A stretch of DNA of 7,608 nt from Chloroflexota bacterium (GTDB lineage Bacteria > Chloroflexota > UBA6077). Every line of letters begins with the position of its first letter. The stretch's first letter is position 1. Below are positions 6,205 through 7,608 of the stretch, piece by piece. The translations under genes and the position numbers were made by a program. The DNA lies in assembly GCA_021786215.1 (NCBI GenBank), contig JAJYNT010000268.1:1-7608 (forward strand), read 5' to 3'. The notes under the pieces were generated by a model. It made no database searches. It was not told the DNA's origin and was given only the letters and a program-made list of their open reading frames with translations.

Positions 6205-6217
6205 GCAATCGTGTTGC
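6205..6217 (+). promoter_or_regulatory. Operator-like palindrome 2 (probable IclR-type site)
   Basis: GCAATCGTGTTGC has perfect GCAA/TTGC ends with an inexact centre; together with palindrome 1 the shared pattern is GCAAYCKKGTTGC. It is inside the predicted leader, where bound repressor would block transcription from the promoter at 6151-6179. It is weaker than the first copy, as expected for a secondary site. Confidence 0.45.
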
Positions 6218-6250
6218 ATATGTTCACCGCTGCTTTGAGAAGGGCTTCCG

Positions 6251-7024
6251 ATGGTCGGCGCCGTGAGCCAGGCAATGGAGATACTCGAGATCCTGGTCGA
6301 TTCCCCGGACGGGGCGGGTGTGAGCGACCTCAGCAGCCGGCTGGGGATCAACAAAGGCTCCACCTCCAGGCTGCTATCGACCCTGGAAGACGACGGGTTT
6401 CTGGCCAGGAACCCCGACACCGGTCGATATGTGCTTACGATGAAGTTGCTGGCCCTGGCTAACCGGCTGACCGATCGGCTCGGCTTTCCTGCCAGTGCCC
6501 AGCCGATCCTCAACCGATTGGCGGGCGAGGTGGGGGAATTGATCCAGCTGTTGGCCGGCGATGGGGAGCAGCTGTACGTCATCGCCAAGGCCGAGGGGGA
6601 TGCCCGCATCGCCGTGAAGTCGCTGATGGGACGGGTGATGGCCCTTCACGCGAGTGCAGGGGGCAAGGCGTGGCTCAGCGCATTTCCCCTGGACGAGGCT
6701 ACAAGAATGGTAGCCAGACAGGGAACTCAGTCCCTGACGGAGCGTACCGTCACCGACCTCGGCTCCCTGCGGGCCGAGTTGGACAGGGCTTCCGGTCTCG
6801 GTTATGCGGTCCAGGACGAGGAGCTGATGCCCCACGTGGCGGCCATCGCCGTGCCCATCCGGCATCGGGTGACTGGTGTGCCCTTGGGCGCTATCGATAT
6901 CGTGGCGCCGGCCTTTCGCTTTCCCCTGGAACGCCGCCTTGGGTTTCTCCTGCCTCTGAAGGCGGCGGCGGCGGAGATCATGGCCATCTGGCCGGATGGC
7001 TTCTTTCAACTTGCGTCAGGGTAG
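6251..7024 (+). CDS. IclR-family transcriptional regulator (probable hut regulator)
   Basis: This 257-residue protein is a normal-length IclR regulator. The N-terminal winged helix-turn-helix covers about residues 4-62: AVSQAMEILEIL, then the recognition region SDLSSRLGINKGSTSRLL (25-42) and the wing DDGFLARNPDTGRYVL. The linker helix follows, and the C-terminal effector domain (about 80-250) carries LHASAGGKAWL (132-142), GYAVQDEE (184-191) and AAIAVPIR. The ligand is not predictable. ATG 6251 has GAGAAGGG (6237-6244) 6 nt upstream. Its position after two operator-like palindromes and 21 nt before hutU suggests that it autoregulates and controls histidine degradation, with histidine, urocanate or a later intermediate as a reasonable but unproven effector. 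Confidence 0.92.
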   Translation: MVGAVSQAMEILEILVDSPDGAGVSDLSSRLGINKGSTSRLLSTLEDDGFLARNPDTGRYVLTMKLLALANRLTDRLGFPASAQPILNRLAGEVGELIQLLAGDGEQLYVIAKAEGDARIAVKSLMGRVMALHASAGGKAWLSAFPLDEATRMVARQGTQSLTERTVTDLGSLRAELDRASGLGYAVQDEELMPHVAAIAVPIRHRVTGVPLGAIDIVAPAFRFPLERRLGFLLPLKAAAAEIMAIWPDGFFQLASG

Positions 7025-7045
7025 TGTGACTGAGGAGGAACAGCC

Positions 7046-7608
7046 ATGGTGACGACCACAACAGGACCGCGGACGATTAGGGCCCCGCGCGGCAGTCAAC
7101 TTAGCTGCAAGGGATGGGAGCAGGAAGCCGCGCTCCGAATGCTGATGAACAACCTGGATCCCGAGGTGGGAGAGCGCCCTCAGGATCTGGTTGTGTACGG
7201 CGGGAGAGGAAAAGCGGCGCGCTCCTGGGAGGCTTTCGATGCCATAGTCCGCGAGCTGAAGCGGCTGGAGAACGACGAGACCCTGCTGGTGCAGAGCGGC
7301 AAGCCGGTAGGGGTGTTTCGTACCCATGAGGATGCCCCTCGTGTGCTGATCGCCAACTCCAATCTGGTGCCCCACTGGGCGACCTGGGAGGAGTTCGACC
7401 GGCTGGAGTCCATGGGCCTCATCATGTATGGTCAGATGACCGCCGGCAGCTGGATCTACATAGGCAGCCAGGGGATCGTCCAGGGAACCTATGAGACCCT
7501 GGCCGCGGCGGCCGACCAGCATTTCGGCGGTACCCTCCGGGGTCGGTTGACCCTCACGGCCGGCCTGGGCGGCATGGGCGGCGCTCAGCCGCTGGCCGTC
7601 ACCATGAA
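7046..7608 (+). CDS. hutU: Urocanate hydratase, N-terminal part (cut by window end)
   Basis: HutU converts urocanate to 4-imidazolone-5-propanoate, the second step of histidine degradation, using tightly bound NAD+ as an electrophile. The visible 187 residues are about a third of the usual 550 or so. Family hallmarks are clear: [20 protein letters not shown] (48-67), [16 protein letters not shown] (80-95), [15 protein letters not shown] (101-115), [16 protein letters not shown] (128-143), IVQGTYET (144-151) and the glycine-rich [13 protein letters not shown] (170-182). The ATG at 7046 has a strong GAGGAGG (7032-7038) 7 nt before it, and the frame is open to the window end. It is 21 nt after the regulator, probably in the same transcript, and hutH, hutI or other hut genes are expected beyond the edge. 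Arg54 replaces a small or aliphatic residue in the otherwise conserved YGGxGKAAR stretch. Confidence 0.97.
   Translation, partial: MVTTTTGPRTIRAPRGSQLSCKGWEQEAALRMLMNNLDPEVGERPQDLVVYGGRGKAARSWEAFDAIVRELKRLENDETLLVQSGKPVGVFRTHEDAPRVLIANSNLVPHWATWEEFDRLESMGLIMYGQMTAGSWIYIGSQGIVQGTYETLAAAADQHFGGTLRGRLTLTAGLGGMGGAQPLAVTM

Larger units (their letters stand above)
5885..6250 (+). other. 366-nt intergenic region before the IclR/hut unit
   Basis: No gene is supported here. In order it holds a TATCTC-type microrepeat (about 5907-5920), a short palindrome GACAG-A-CTGTC (5937-5947), a cruciform repeat (5950-6032), a palindrome GCCATG/CATGGC (6113-6128), a sigma-70-like promoter (6151-6179) and two operator-like palindromes (6187-6217). 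No T-rich intrinsic terminator is visible after the Rad50-like gene. A short open frame across the repeat (5893-6087) is translated repeat and not a gene. Confidence 0.7.

Noticed and set aside
6374..7009. 211-codon open frame on the - strand
   Set aside because: It lies antisense to the clear IclR-family gene and shows no protein-like features.
1..7608. CRISPR array, tRNA, rRNA, or insertion sequence
   Set aside because: No regularly spaced direct repeats, no cloverleaf or rRNA-like stretch, and no transposase reading frame was seen.

Overview
The window looks like chromosomal DNA from an uncultured, GC-rich bacterium with a single-membrane-style lipoprotein transport system. A Chloroflexota-like organism is my best guess, from the feel of the proteins (lipoprotein binding protein, GTG/TTG starts, IclR next to HutU); nothing in the sequence proves the phylum. 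All convincing genes are on the + strand, in three blocks of different character.

Block 1 (about 1-2845) is a polar-amino-acid-type ABC importer: a promoter (85-113), a lipoprotein solute-binding protein (273-1097), a 333-nt gap with a strong hairpin and a possible internal promoter, then a permease (1431-2087) and a GlnQ-like ATPase (2087-2845) overlapping by one base. Third codon positions are visibly less GC-rich here than further right. The binding protein lacks the acidic residue that normally holds the ligand alpha-amino group, so its substrate may not be an ordinary amino acid.

Block 2 (2937-5884) is a translationally coupled nuclease/ATPase pair of the SbcCD (Mre11-Rad50) superfamily. 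The metallophosphoesterase has all nuclease motifs but no ATG at its expected start. The Rad50-like partner is short (582 residues), has no CxxC zinc hook, and carries a two-helix membrane hairpin in its middle, which predicts a membrane-tethered Mre11-Rad50-type complex similar to the YhaO/YhaN type. A 94-bp inverted-repeat element of the kind normally found between genes sits in frame inside its coiled coil. A short piece of coding-like sequence before the pair (2846-2953) may be the remnant of a lost upstream gene, which would make the 2845 boundary an old junction.

Block 3 (5885-7608) begins with a 366-nt intergenic region: a cruciform repeat (5950-6032), then a good sigma-70 promoter (6151-6179) followed by two 13-bp palindromes on an 18-bp pitch. 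These look like operators for the IclR-family regulator encoded next (6251-7024). The regulator lies 21 nt before hutU (urocanate hydratase, 7046 to the window end, truncated), so the block is probably the start of an autoregulated histidine-utilisation operon. The importer in block 1 could feed this pathway, but no sequence evidence links them.
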